64,000 nucleotides of DNA from Auricularia sp. M13 (lineage: Eukaryota; Basidiomycota; Agaricomycetes; Auriculariales; Auriculariaceae), in NCBI GenBank assembly GCA_037042915.1, contig CM073193.1:8990001-9054000 (forward strand). The letters run 5' to 3'. This document shows, in pieces, positions 51,172 through 61,737 of this stretch (the stretch's first letter is position 1; each line of letters begins with the position of its first letter). The notes beneath the pieces were generated by a model, which worked only from the letters and a program-made list of their open reading frames with translations, was not told the DNA's origin and did no database searches. The translations under genes and the position numbers were made by a program.

Positions 51172-53596
51172 CGTGGCGCGAGGAAGAGCCCGAGGCCGCC
51201 GCGGACGCCCCAGCCGTCGTAGAAGCGTGCACGCGCGAAGTGCTCTGCATGCGCGCCGCGGTGGTAAAGTCGTCGAGAGCCTTCTGCGAGCGGACCAAGT
51301 CCTTGTCGAAGGCCTCTTTGTACGCCTCGTCGTCGAAAGAAGAGATGTCCCTGGGCAGCGGCCAGATGACCTTGCGCCTGACAGCGATATCGTAGTCCCG
51401 CCACATCGCCCACTTGTCCTCCACGCCCTCTGTCAATCGAATGCGGTTGAAGTGTGCTTCAAACATGGCTGGGATCCACTCATCGTATTCAAAGTGACGC
51501 ATGGCGGCGACGCAGCGGGTGCCCCACGACGTCCAGTCGGTCATCGTCATCTGCTGCTCGTTCCTGGCGAGGAGAACCTGACACTGCCCCCTGGTTCCAG
51601 GAGGATTCCAGGTGGAATTCCGGTGGAAAACCTGCTCCAGACAAAATATTTTCTAAGGGGTAAAAAATTATGTTAGACATCACAAATAAGGTTCAGAGAT
51701 GCACAGCCGCCTCAGGAAACGTGAAAACGTTCTAGTAACCTAACCTAACCTAACCTAACCTAACCCCTAACCTAACCTAACCTAACCTAACTCCTAACCT
51801 AACCTAACCTAACCTAACCTAACCTAACACTTAATCACAGTTTTTGATGAATTTCCACATTGTTTCCAGTGGAATTCCACCGGAATTCGGCCATTCTGGC
51901 CCATCCGATCCAACGGTCCAGTGGAATTCCACCCAAATTCCACCTGAGGAGGTATACCATCACAATATGATGGATTTGACGTTCTGACACTTTTTTTGCA
52001 TAGTTGCATTTTTCCACCTGGAATCCACCTGAAATTGGGGGGCACAGTCACTTACAGCTGGCGACGGTGACGGCAGCGGCAGCTGGCACGCCCGAGATGA
52101 CGACCAAGCACGACTCGCGCTCGTGCGCGAGCAGCTCGTTGGAGAAGAGGTGGAGCGGGAGGTATTCACGGAGCCCGCCTGCGACGATGCGGCGTGCGTT
52201 CTCCGGAATGACCATGGCCTTGGCCCCGCCCACGCGTCCACGCTCGAAATGGCTCAGGTCGGGCTTGCCTTCCATGCGCGGTCTCTTTGCGAGTGGGACA
52301 GCGTCCGGCAGCGATGCAACACGTTTGCCTACGAGAGCGTGATCAGCGGATCGTCAGATCTACGCGGGATCAGGCTGTGACACCGCACGCGATGCAGGTG
52401 CCCCAAGAGCCTCGGGTCGTGACGACGACGTCGCCCGAGCACGAGAAGAAAAGAGGCTGTCTCGGCAGCCATAGACGCTCGGACAGCAAGCTGCACGCTT
52501 TCGCGCCAGCAGGAGTCTTTGTGCCAGCAAGCAGCGAGGAACAGCTTGCATAGAGCGAAGCCAGTGAAGGCCTCACCCATGCCCTACGCGCTGTGTCAAG
52601 CGCGGCAGATGGAGCCGTATGTGACACACACGAGGCGCGCGATGCCAGCCTACGTTCCGTCGGGTGTGTCATGGACGCGGTGCGCGGTGCAGTAGACGCG
52701 GTGCGCGGTGCAGTAGACGCGGTGCGCGGTGCCACAGCCGACAACCCATAAGAAAAAGAACGTACCGCCGCCGCGAGTGGGTGTGTCGGGCACCTGCAGC
52801 ATAGCGAGGACGACCTCGTCGTCGATGAAGTCCCCGCACGAGCGCGTGTAGCGCTGGCTGCGGTCCTTCGACGGGGTGCCCACGCCCGACTCCTCTCCAT
52901 CGTCGTCGACCTCGATACCTTCTTGCCCTTGCGCGTAGCGGGCATCTTCTTCGTCTGGCGTTTCGAAGTCGAGGGCGCATCGGAGTCCTGCGCGAGCGAG
53001 ACGGCGTCGTCGTCGCCGTCGGTGTCCTCGGCGCGCGCACGCTTCTTGCCCTTCTGACGGACTGGCGGATGGACGTCGTGATCGTCGTCTTCCTCGCGCT
53101 TGTCGTCGTCATCCTCTGCGTCGTCGTCGTCGTTCTCCTCCTCCTCCTCGTCCTGCGACGCGGGCGCGACTTGCTTGTCCTTCGCTGGCTTCCGCTTGGG
53201 AGCGGCCTTCTTGCCGTTCTTCAACACCACCTTCGCCTTGACGGGGCGCTTGGGTGACGCCGCGACGGCTTTCTTCTTCACCGGGGCCTTCTTCACTGGG
53301 GCCTTCTTCTTGACCGGCGGCAGCGGCGGCGGTGGCAGAGACGGGGATGGCTGGGGAGACGGCTGAGGAGACGGCTCGGGTGTGGCGGCCTTCTTGGAGC
53401 GCAGCGTGCGTGTGGGAGGGACCACGGCCTTCGGCGCGGGAGCCTTCTTGGATTTCGCGACGGGCTTGGTCTTGCGCACGGGCTGGACGGGAGGAGAAGG
53501 CGACGCCGGTGGCTCGGCCTCGGGCTCTTGATTGCCGGCGTTGTCCTTCTTCTTCTGCTTCGATTTCGCGGTCACAGTCTGTCTTCTGGGCAGCAT
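50885..53596 (-). pseudogene. Ngaro-like element 2: Lys/acid-rich zinc-cluster Gag
   Basis: Exon 1 starts MLPRRQTVTAKSKQKKKDN at 53596 and has Lys/Pro/Ala repeats (PVKKKAPVKKAPVKKKAVAA), an Asp/Glu-rich block and TPSKDRSQRYTRSCGDFIDD. One G appears missing near 52913. The donor is at 52765 (GTACG) and the acceptor at 52329 (CGTAG); a phase-1 join gives RGG-GKRVASLPDAVPL. Exon 2 has ENARRIVAGGLREYLPLHLF, is split by the MITE at 51572-52057, and ends with RCILCGSRAH, CFLFNSVDKCASDSCR and HVCSLCGSTAHGANAC. Role inferred as RNA-binding coat protein; the N-terminus resembles disordered chromatin proteins. Confidence 0.7.
51572..52057 (-). mobile_element. hAT-like MITE with TTAGG array, copy 3 (486 bp)
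   Basis: Same ends and length as the other copies. Flanks CTGGCGAG (51564-51571) and CTGGCGAC (52058-52065) agree at 7 of 8 bases. The TTAGG array (as CCTAA) is at about 51737-51829. It interrupts exon 2 of the Ngaro-like Gag. Confidence 0.88.
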
Positions 53597-53899
53597 GTTT
53601 GTAGTGGATGCTGCCCGCACGAATAGAGGATGTGCAAGCGGATGCGCGCGTCGGTCGGGTCGTATAGGGGCTCAGCGTCGTCCGCGCGTCGCGTGGGCGT
53701 CACAGCGCGTCGCAGGACCTCGTGCAAGCGGCCAGGCACGTAGAAGGGTGTGCCGAACGAAACCCACAATCAGAAACACGGAGGCACCCAAAGCACGCGA
53801 TGATGCACCTCTGTATGCAGAGGTGATGGGTGGCAGAGCGCGTCAGGAAGCAATACTTCCGACATCTGCTCCGCCGGCAGCAAGACGAGATTCTTGTGT

Positions 53900-55745
53900 C
53901 TCTTCGACCAAGAATCTCCATCTCCCTCGCGTCGTCGAGACTGACGCTTCTGACTACGCGATCGCGGCGATCTTCTCGCACGTCCTCCCGGACGGCTCTG
54001 TTCACCCCGTCGCTTTCCATTCACGCACGCTCACTCCCACTGAGCTCAACTACGACACGGACGACAAGGAGCTACTCGCGATATTCGAGGCGTTCCAACT
54101 ATGGCGACACTACCTCGAAGGGGCCGAAACCCCAATAGACGTCGTCACGGATCACAAGAACCTCGAGTATTTCTCTACCACGAAGATGCTCACTCGTCGG
54201 CAAGCCTGCTGGTCCGAATACCTTTCTACCTTCAACCTCCTCATTCACTTTCGACCCGGTCGACTCGGCGGCAAACCCGATGCTCTCACTCGCCGCCACG
54301 ACGTCTATCTCAAAAGTGGGGATGGTGGCTACGCCAGCGCAAACCCGCAGAACTTCCGACCCGTTTTTACTTCGGAACAGTTCGCCGCTTCCCTTCGCGC
54401 GACGTATGCTGAAGAGACTTTCCTTCGCGCAGCCACGATCATGGACACTCAGTCCATTCGGGATGACATTCGCGCCTCGTACGACTCGGACGAACTCGCT
54501 CTCGACATTCGCTCGAAACTCGGCACCGATGACGCGATCAACTGGTCGGCCTCGGACGATGGATTCTTGCTGTTCAAGGGCAGGATCTACGTACCGAACG
54601 CTCTCGATTGTCGCCTTTGTATCCTTCGCGAAAAGCACGATCACCCGCTCGCTGGCCATCCGGGTCAGAACAAGACACTCAAGATGGTCGCCCGCGAGTA
54701 CTACTGGCCCGACCTGCGCGACTCGATTTGTACCTACGTCCAGGCCTGCGTCACCTGTGGGCGCAGCAAACCTCGACGACACAAGCCGTACGGTCGACTC
54801 CAACCGCTCCCGATTCCGCTTCGCAACTGGGACTCGATCTCAATGGACTTCATCGAACAACTCCCTGAGTCCAACGGCTACACTGCGATCCTCGTCATTA
54901 TTGATCGCCTTTTGAAGCAGGGTATCTTCGTCCCGACCAAGGGCAAGATCACCTCCGAAGAACTTGCGCGTCTCTTCCTCATCCACGTCTTCGCCAAACA
55001 TGGCGCTCCCTCGCACGTCTCTACCGACCACGGCGCTGAATTCGTCTCCTGCTTCTTTCGCGCACTCGGCTCGCTCCTCAACATGACCATGCATTTCACC
55101 TCGGGTCACCACCCGGAGGAGAACGGTCAAGTCGAACGCACGAACCAGACGCTCGAGCAGTACCTCCGTCTCTACTGCAACTACGAGCAGGACAACTGGT
55201 CCGAGCTACTCCCTCTCGCCGAGTTCACGTACAACAACACCCCGAATGACTCGACTGGTGTCTTGCCCTTCTTCGCCAACAAGGGTTTTCACCCGAACAT
55301 CTCCGTCTACCCCGAGCGCGACGTTGCCTCTGCTCGCGCCCGCGACTTCGCTGTCGACATCCACAAACTGCAGGACGTTCTGAAGGAGCAGATCGCTGCC
55401 GCTCAGAAACGCTACACTGCATCTGCGAATGCTCGACGCACTCCCCCGCCTGACTTCAAGATCGGCGACATGGCCTACGTCCTCTCGGAGCACATCAAGA
55501 CGACGCAGCCCACTCGCAAACTCGCCGATCGCTACCTAGGCCCGTTCCCGATCGTCGATCAACCTAGCTCGCAATCGTTCACTCTCAGCCTACCCGACTA
55601 CCTCGCTCGCGTACACCCGGTCTTTCACGTCTCGCAACTCGAACCCCACCCTCGAGAAGCGTTCCCCGGTCAACGTCAAGAACCTCCTCCGCCCGTCGTC
55701 GTCGACGGCAGTGATGTGCCGACCCCGGTCATGACCGAGTCATGA
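53900..55745 (+). pseudogene. Family-A RNase H and integrase
   Basis: The open frame holds RNase H from VVETDASDYAIAAIFSHVL, then YDTDDKELLAIFEAFQLW, VVTDHKNLEYF and GKPDALTR. The integrase has HDHPLAGHPGQNKTLKM and CVTCGRSKPRR (HHCC), SMDFIEQLPESNGYTAI, STDHGAEFVSCFF and NGQVERTNQTLEQYLRLYC (DDE), then FKIGDMAYVLSEHIKTTQPT and HPVFHVSQLEPHPRE. It stops at 55745, before the chromodomain, which lies beyond the hAT element. RT and protease are missing. All visible catalytic residues are kept. Confidence 0.9.
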
Positions 55746-55770
55746 CCGAGTTCGACGTCCCGACCCAGTC

Positions 55771-55778
55771 ATGACGAT
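55771..55778. repeat. Left 8-bp duplication of the hAT element
   Basis: ATGACGAT, repeated at 59168-59175. Eight bases is the expected hAT duplication length. The terminal inverted repeats just inside are poorly conserved, so the boundary is moderately supported. Confidence 0.6.
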
Positions 55779-55876
55779 TTCCGTCGGAGTCAGCACGTGA
55801 TTTGCAATAATCTGGAGTAACTGTCTACTTGAACGATTACGGAGTGACTAAATAAGTGCAGTAGAAGGGGAAAATG

Positions 55877-58800
55877 CTAAGCTACTTCTGGATTATTAAT
55901 TCTGTTTTCCAACGTGGTTTTGCCGCTGTTGCGAGTAAGGAGTTCATACTCTTCATCAAGATATTGAGCCTCACGGTCCAACTTGCGCTGTGCAAGCTTC
56001 CAGTAGTGTCCAAGGCCCTTTGGACAAGCCGAAATGTCGTCCGGAAATTCAAATAAGTTCTTGAGGAGACGCGCGGCGGCATTGTCGGGGCGGACAGGCG
56101 GAGCGGCAGGCGGCGGTGCGTCTTCCGTCTCGTTGATGATCTCCTGCACCATTGCGTCGAAATCGCGACGCTGCGCTTGCTCCCCATCGTCGTCTTCGCC
56201 CTGCCATTGACCAGCAGCCGTTGCCCCGGTCCCGATGGACTCGGATCCTGTATCATCGGAGTCGGACACGTCGTCAAGCAGCTTGCGCTTCGTATGGCTA
56301 CCTGGCCGGCCAAACCGCCTTGCGGTGTCGACCTTGAGGAGGACCTCCTTCCTTGCCTTGTCAACTCCAAGCCGGTTGCGTAGCCTTGAGTGGATGATAC
56401 CAAATAGGCTGAATATGCGCTCGCAGGCTGCCGAATTCGCGACAATGCTCAATATCCGAGCAGCAAGGAGGCACAGTCGACCAGGACCGCTAGGAGGGAC
56501 TGTGTCTACCCCCTGCTGGCCAACAGGTGCGCAGGATCGCCACAGATGCACAAGATCGACCTCTTTGTCCTTATAATACTCTATCAGTATCCCGATGTGC
56601 ACGCAGGTACCAAAAGCTCACCTCGGCCTTTGCAAGCCGCTCCCGCTCCTGCAGCTGCATGGCTTCGTCACTCCAGAGGCCTCCCCCTTGCAGATAATCG
56701 GTAAGCTCAGCGTAGAATGCCATGCCGGGCTCAATGCCATAAAACCGCTGAAATGCGCGCTTCGCCAGCTCATAGACCTTTGCAGGCATGCGGTACGGGC
56801 TGTCTTTGGCAAGGCAAGACACGCGCACGTAAGGGTTCAAGATCAGCGCGAGCAGGAAAATTTCCTGATCTGCGTTCGCCCATCGTTGCTCAAGACTTTC
56901 CAGGACCGCTGCCACGGCGCGTCGGTCAAGCTCGGGATTGGACGAGAAGTAATGGAAGAGGTTGGCCAATGTCATTAGGACGACGTCGAGCCGTGCAGTG
57001 TCCCCCTGTGTGAGGTTGGCTGCCATGGCTAGCGGCTCCAGGTGCGCCTTGATCCTATAATGTTCCAGTGTAAGGATGTGAATGTGATGTCAAGGTGTGC
57101 ACGCACTTCTTCAGGTCATCCCAGAAATCCTGCCGCAGTATCATTTGGACGATGCGTCGGGCTTTGTCGATCGCAGCGGGTTTGTCTCCAGCGCAGCGTA
57201 TAAGGTCAGGATTGAGCGCGACCTCGCGAATTGGCCATTCAAGCTGAAGCAGGCGCCGTACAGAGAGATAGTGTGCGGTCCAGCGTGTGATAACTGGAAG
57301 CACCAATGCTATAGTGTGTGACAGCCAAGTACGACAAGTCGCAATTCCACTCTGGGAGACTAGAGATTTTGGCTTACTTACTTATTTTCTTACTATTGTA
57401 TATCAAAATTTAAGTATCATAATATTCGGAGGTATTTTGCGGTGCGCGGCGAAATTTGAGCCAAATTCGGCCGTTCGGAGCCTGATTTGATTCCGATATC
57501 GGTTATCTCCGAATGGTGCGCGGCGAAATCGGCTGCTGCAAACGGGTAATTCGATAAATCACAAAAATTACGCCGATAGGTCTCTTTGGAATGATTGCTA
57601 GAGCTTATCCCTGCAGTTTGAGAGGCTTAGGGTAAAATTTCGGGGTGCTGAAACAGTTGCAAGGTCGGCTCACTCCGTTTGATGTAATCAGCTGTCACAC
57701 ACCATAGGACCTTTGACAGTCGAAGGCGCATACAGTCCCGCAAGAGCCCAAGCGCGCGAGCGTGGTTATTGAACCACTTGACGACGTCCAATGCGTTATC
57801 GACCAGCTGTGAGAATCCACGCTTGACCTTGACCATCTCGCCGACGATGAGGTTAATCTGAGATAAGTGTGAGCTGCGCATGATATCAAGCTAGTGCAAT
57901 GCGAACCTGGTGCGCCCAGCAGTCTAGCACAACAATCCATGGCAGTTGTTTAACTAATAGCCGTCGCATTTTAGCAGATTCACCGCTGGCATCCGTGCAC
58001 CAAGCTACGACAGTGAGTTTGAGCACGTCAGTCGCATAGGTGATCTCCCGCAATACGATCGCCAGTAAGTTCTCTGCTGTCTTGGGCCGTGCAGAAATGT
58101 CGTCGGTGTTGACAAGGTACGGCTATATGTGTGTTAGTGTTTGCATGTGCCACAAATGCAGCGCGTACCGTGTATTCAACGTTCCACATGGTTGCGACGA
58201 GACTGCGCTTGACCATGTCCTTCCAGCCATCACATTGCCCGGTTGCAAACCTGCCGCCTACTCGCAGCTTCATATCCTCCACGCACGCATCCACCTGCCG
58301 ATCAAGAACACGGCCAGAGAGCTCCTTTCTGCCAGGCATTGGAACACCAGGCAGCCACTGCTGGAAGAAGTACCGCCAGTACGGATGCTCGACGGCACAC
58401 CAGGCTATATTGCACGCGACCATGAGACGGCATAGGTCAGCCGCAAACCGCTCTGCGCGCTCGCGTGGCCAGGGGTCGTCGGGAATGTGGAGGTATTCAG
58501 GGTTGGAATTGTTTGGGGTGTACTGAGTGGTGCGCGCTCGCTGGGCGCAATGGGTATCGGGCACGTCAGAAACCAGTGTTGCCTGAGAATCCGAGCGCGA
58601 CGGCGGCAGAGCAGATGTCGGAGCAACATTCTCCTTGTCTGCATGAGAGGAACTGGGCCGCTTCTTGCGGGAAAAAAGTTTGGTGCGCGCCCATGTCTTC
58701 AAATCCGAGGTCGTATGTTCACATGTTGTCAGGTGCTTCAGCATGTCGTCGATCTTGCTTGCAAACGGCTTCACCGCGGTCCCGGACAGAACTACATAAT

Positions 58801-59031
58801 GTATTTCAGATTAGCCAGAGGCAACTTACATTCTGACTCACCCGAATTCAGGATATCCTCCTCACTCTGCGCTGGGATGCCAATGGAAGACTCCAGATCC
58901 AATTGGGCTGAACGCTCTTTTGCAACCCGGTCTGCAACGCAGGATCGGCAGCGTACAGCCCAGTTAGACTTGTTATTGTTGCAGCCGACAGTGGCAGGCT
59001 TATGGTAATGCTGCCAGACAGGGTGCACCAT
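55877..59031 (-). CDS. hAT transposase with BED zinc finger
   Basis: Seven exons (59031-58842, 58791-58169, 58122-57907, 57857-57701, 57308-57107, 57054-56622, 56578-55877) join in phase into 840 codons with no stop. Exon 1 has a BED finger (VWQHYHK, NKSNWAVRCRSC). The RNase H-like core shows ATGQCDGWKDMVKRSLV (first Asp), VVAWCTDASGESAKMRRLL (second Asp), VVLDCWAHQ-INLIVGEM (C-x2-H) and LVLPVITRWTAHYLSVRRLL. The C-terminal dimerisation region is ILSIVANSAACERIFSLFGI, HSRLRNRL, with the catalytic Glu in CERIFS. Five introns are 43-52 nt, but the fourth (57700-57309) is 392 nt. Role: cut-and-paste transposition. Possibly active; it may also be the enzyme that mobilises hAT-like MITEs, although termini do not match visibly. 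Confidence 0.88.
57309..57700 (-). other. Unusually long intron bounded by a 12-bp inverted repeat
   Basis: Intron 4 of the hAT transposase. GTGTGTGACAGC (57314-57325, plus) and its reverse complement (57691-57702) sit at its two ends, and agreement extends to 16 of 17 bases with the splice-site flanks. The other introns of the gene are 43-52 nt. It looks like a small inverted-repeat element whose ends serve as splice sites. Confidence 0.6.
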
Positions 59032-59167
59032 GTCGCTGTCGAGCCAAAAGAGAACGAGACGAAGTCAGGAGTTGACAAGTAGTTTATTTCGTGATCATTG
59101 TTCCAGCCACAGCTGTGGATCCTTGTTACGTTATAATCTACAGAAGGCGATCGGTCACGCCATGAGT

Positions 59168-59175
59168 ATGACGAT
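59168..59175. repeat. Right 8-bp duplication of the hAT element
   Basis: ATGACGAT, same as 55771-55778. Confidence 0.6.
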
Positions 59176-59239
59176 GCGTTCGACGAGTCATGAGGGGGGG
59201 TCGAGTTGCCGACCCAGTCGAGAGTCACAGCACAGCCCC

Positions 59240-59515
59240 CGACTCCACCCATCACTGGTCGACGGCGAGCAAGAGTACGAGCTCGAAGTACTCAGCGTAC
59301 GCATCGACAATCGCCATCGTCATTCGCGTCTTTGTTTTTGCATTCGCTGGATCGGTCACATCGGCACCCCCGACGACCCCGAGACCACTGAGATGGGCTC
59401 AGAAAATCTCGAACACGCGCAAGAAGCAGTTCAAGACTTCTATGCTGCAAATCCCAGCGCTCCCGGCAGCTATCAAGAGTTCCAGCAGATCCTCAAGAAA
59501 TTCGAAAACATCTAA
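59240..59515 (+). pseudogene. Family-A integrase chromodomain
   Basis: The frame reads SLVDGEQEYELEVLSVRI, CFCIRWIGHIGTPDDPETTE, MGSENLEHAQEAVQDFYAAN and PSAPGSYQEF before TAA at 59513. The pattern (Glu-Tyr-Glu-Leu/Val-Glu, aromatic Trp, Asn-Leu, Ala, Val-x-x-Phe) is that of a chromodomain at the end of chromoviral integrase. It is separated from the integrase by the hAT element and, even after removing that, by a stop at 55743 and a G-run near 59193. Confidence 0.8.
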
Positions 59516-59637
59516 GCACTCGCTTTTTCACTCGCTATCTTTTCGCTCACTCGCTTTTCACCCGATTCCAAGAAACAGTCATTTATTACATTTTTGGGGC
59601 GACTTTGGCCGCACCCGCTACTACTCTATCCGATCGC

Positions 59638-60817
59638 CTACTCGTCCGCGTCCTCGGTCGCTTCCTCGACCGCTTCCTCATCCTCCTCCTCGGCCTCCTC
59701 TTCCTCCTCGCTCGTGAACGGATCGTCGATCGACTCATCGATCGACTGGCCGAACTGCTGCGCTTGCCACTGCAGCATCCGGTACAACATCCGCTCGATG
59801 TTGTGCACCAAGCTATTAGTCCACTGGGCGTGGTTCTCCACCACCCGGCGGTGCTCGGCCGTCTTCGCGCGGTCCTCAACCGCCCTCGTCCCCAGCGTCG
59901 TCCCCTCGACGATCCGCACCTTCTTGGGGTGCTCGGGCGACGCACTCGGCGATACCGCCCTCTTCTCGCCGCGCGGCACGAACGGCTTGCCCGAGTGCGT
60001 GCATTTGCCGCGGCTCTGGTTGCACGCGGTACAGGTGTTCGAGCGGTGAGCTCGAACACACAGACCGCCGCGCTTAACGCAGGCCTCGCACTGCTCATCG
60101 TCAGTCCCGGCGAGCAAAACACGAACGACGAAAAACTCACCTTACTCGGGAACCGCGTCCCGTACGGTACCTCCGGCCACCTGTCCGTGAACTTGCTGCC
60201 GGCGCGCGGCTTGGGCTTCGCGGCCGGCGCCACCGGGCTCGCGATCTCCTCGACCTCGTCGTTGTCCTCAAGCGACTCGCCCGCCCTGAGCGACCGCGGG
60301 TTTTGGCGCCACCTTGCGCGACGCCTGAGCGGTCTTCGCGACCTCAACCTAAAACAAAAGCGCACCTTAGCCAGATCGTGCAGTCGAGGCAGCTCGACCC
60401 ATACCTCCAACGCCCGCCTCTTCTTCAGCGGCGACTCGGTCCCCTTTGCGTCCTTCGCCGGCGCCCTCGTGCTGGTGGTCGGCGCCTTCGCCGGCGGTGC
60501 CTGGCTCTTTGCCGCCTTGGCGCCCGCGTCCACTGCGACCTTGGCCACGCGTTCGGCTAGCATGCTGAAGCGCCGCTGTGCCGCCAGGCGCATCTCGGCC
60601 TTCGCCTGGCGCCTGCGCGCGCTGAACGCCTCGATCGCATCAAGGTCCTCCTCGTTGACGGCCTCTTGCTGCAGGCCGCTGAGCATCTGCTTCGCGTCCT
60701 CGTGCACTGCAATCAGCGCCTCCATCGTCAGGTTGTCCTCGAGCGACCTCATGACGGCGCCGACGGTCTTGGGTCGTACGCGGTGGCGACGTCCTCGAGC
60801 GATTCGTAGCGGGGCAT
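59638..60817 (-). pseudogene. Antisense gene inside the Ty3 element: Zn2Cys6-like cluster protein
   Basis: On the minus strand, exon 1 starts MPRYESLEDVATAYD at 60817 (one C seems missing near 60775), continues EDNLTMEALIAVHEDAKQML, SARRRQAKAEMRLAAQRRFS and Lys/Ala-rich and basic stretches to FPSK at 60141. A GTGAGT-CAG intron (60140-60091, 50 nt, phase 0) leads to CEACVKRGGLC-x8-CTACNQSRGKC: C-x2-C-x6-C-x8-C-x2-C-x6-C, the spacing of a fungal binuclear zinc cluster. After GKPFVPRGEKR come WTNSLVHNIERMLYRMLQWQ and a Glu-rich tail. It lies between the chromodomain and the polypurine tract, so the element carries it. Function unknown; a DNA-binding regulator is one guess. A second frame ambiguity near 60350 remains. 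Confidence 0.65.
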
Positions 60818-60996
60818 GTTGGGCGACGGGCAGAAGACAAGACTGGTTCGACGATTCAACTCCCGACCCAACCACTTTTAATCTGCGTCCGACCCGTTCC
60901 GACCCGACCCAATTTTTGGCCCCATTCGGACTCGAGTGCGTGCTATCTCATTTTTCGTGTTCACCTTGCGTTGCTGCAGTCCTTCGTGGGCTCAGG

Positions 60997-61009
60997 ACGT
61001 AAAGGGGGG
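60997..61009 (+). promoter_or_regulatory. Family-A polypurine tract
   Basis: A purine run (AAAGGGGGGA) ends a few nt before the LTR start at 61014. Confidence 0.65.
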
Positions 61010-61013
61010 ATAC

Positions 61014-61737
61014 TGTTACGCCCGTGCCCTGGTCCGCAGACCCCACGTGCTCTCGGCATCACTCGGCGTCATTCTACGTCACTCGGCCAACTCAGTCAAC
61101 TCGGCCAAGCTCCCGAATACCCGGCTTATCTCCCCTCGTGTTCATATGCTCGGGATATGTTCTCCTCATCGTCCTCTACCTCTAGACCTCTCCCTCTCAT
61201 CTCTAGCTTCTCTCCTTACTCGCATACATCCACCTAACTCGCCTTGTCCCTACTGTATCGATAGTGTTCATATCCGGTTCGCTCCACTCGTCTTAGTCAT
61301 TCGCCTCTCGTCATTCGTCCGATCCTCCGATACCTTACCCACTCGCTCTTACTCATCCTATCGGCCGATGACGAAGATCTCTATTGATCTGAGGCCCCCT
61401 CTCCTTCGTCTCTAGGATACACTCCGATTACATCGGATCACCTCCCCAGGTATAAAAGACCCTAGACTTTGTATCTAGCTCCCCAGTTACGAAATCGACA
61501 TAGTCGTGCCCCTCGCACACTCTATCTCTCTCTCTCGACTTCGCCTCTGGGTTCTTCCCTCGCCCGACTTACTCGTCTGAGTCCTCTGTTGCTCGTGGTC
61601 CCTTCGGTCGTGCTACTCGACGTAGCCGGTGTGCTCAATAACACACCGAAGGCTCTAGTTGTTCGTTCGAGTATTCTCTGCGCCCGGACGTTCAACTATC
61701 CTTGCAACCAAACCCCCAAGGCACAGCAGGCTTAACA
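61014..61737 (+). repeat. Family-A 3' LTR (724 bp)
   Basis: Starts TGTTACGCCC and ends GGCTTAACA. TATAAAA at 61451-61457 and AGTTACGAAAT at 61495-61505 have the same spacing as in the other copies. Its long open frame on the plus strand is not a gene. Confidence 0.9.

Larger units (their letters stand above)
48635..53596 (-). mobile_element. Ngaro-like retrotransposon 2 (3'-truncated)
   Basis: The minus strand carries, in order, a two-exon Lys/acid-rich Gag (53596 to 50885, with MITE copy 3 inside), an uninterrupted RT-RNase H (51171 to 49156) and the start of the recombinase. The layout equals element 1, but the proteins differ at roughly half their residues in Gag, so it is a separate family. 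The 3' side is lost to the mini-element and satellite. Confidence 0.75.
55779..59167 (-). mobile_element. hAT DNA transposon with intact transposase gene
   Basis: About 3.4 kb between two ATGACGAT copies, placed inside the family-A Ty3 element. It holds one seven-exon transposase gene on the minus strand. The terminal inverted repeats are weak (CAGCACGTGA near the left end, reverse complement CATGGCGTGA near the right end). Confidence 0.75.
53900..61737 (+). mobile_element. Family-A Ty3/gypsy element, 5'-truncated, with hAT insertion and antisense gene
   Basis: It starts abruptly inside RNase H, runs through integrase (to 55745), is interrupted by a hAT transposon, resumes with a chromodomain (to 59515), then carries an antisense gene (60817-59638), a polypurine tract and the 3' LTR (61014-61737). 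The LTR family is the same as at 17418-18537. No 5' LTR is seen, so the left end is a deletion or rearrangement next to the Ngaro-like element. Confidence 0.85.

Noticed and set aside
59605-61002. 465-codon plus-strand ORF after the chromodomain
   Set aside because: It overlaps the minus-strand zinc-cluster gene, whose splice sites and Cys spacing make biological sense; the plus frame is Leu/Arg-rich shadow.
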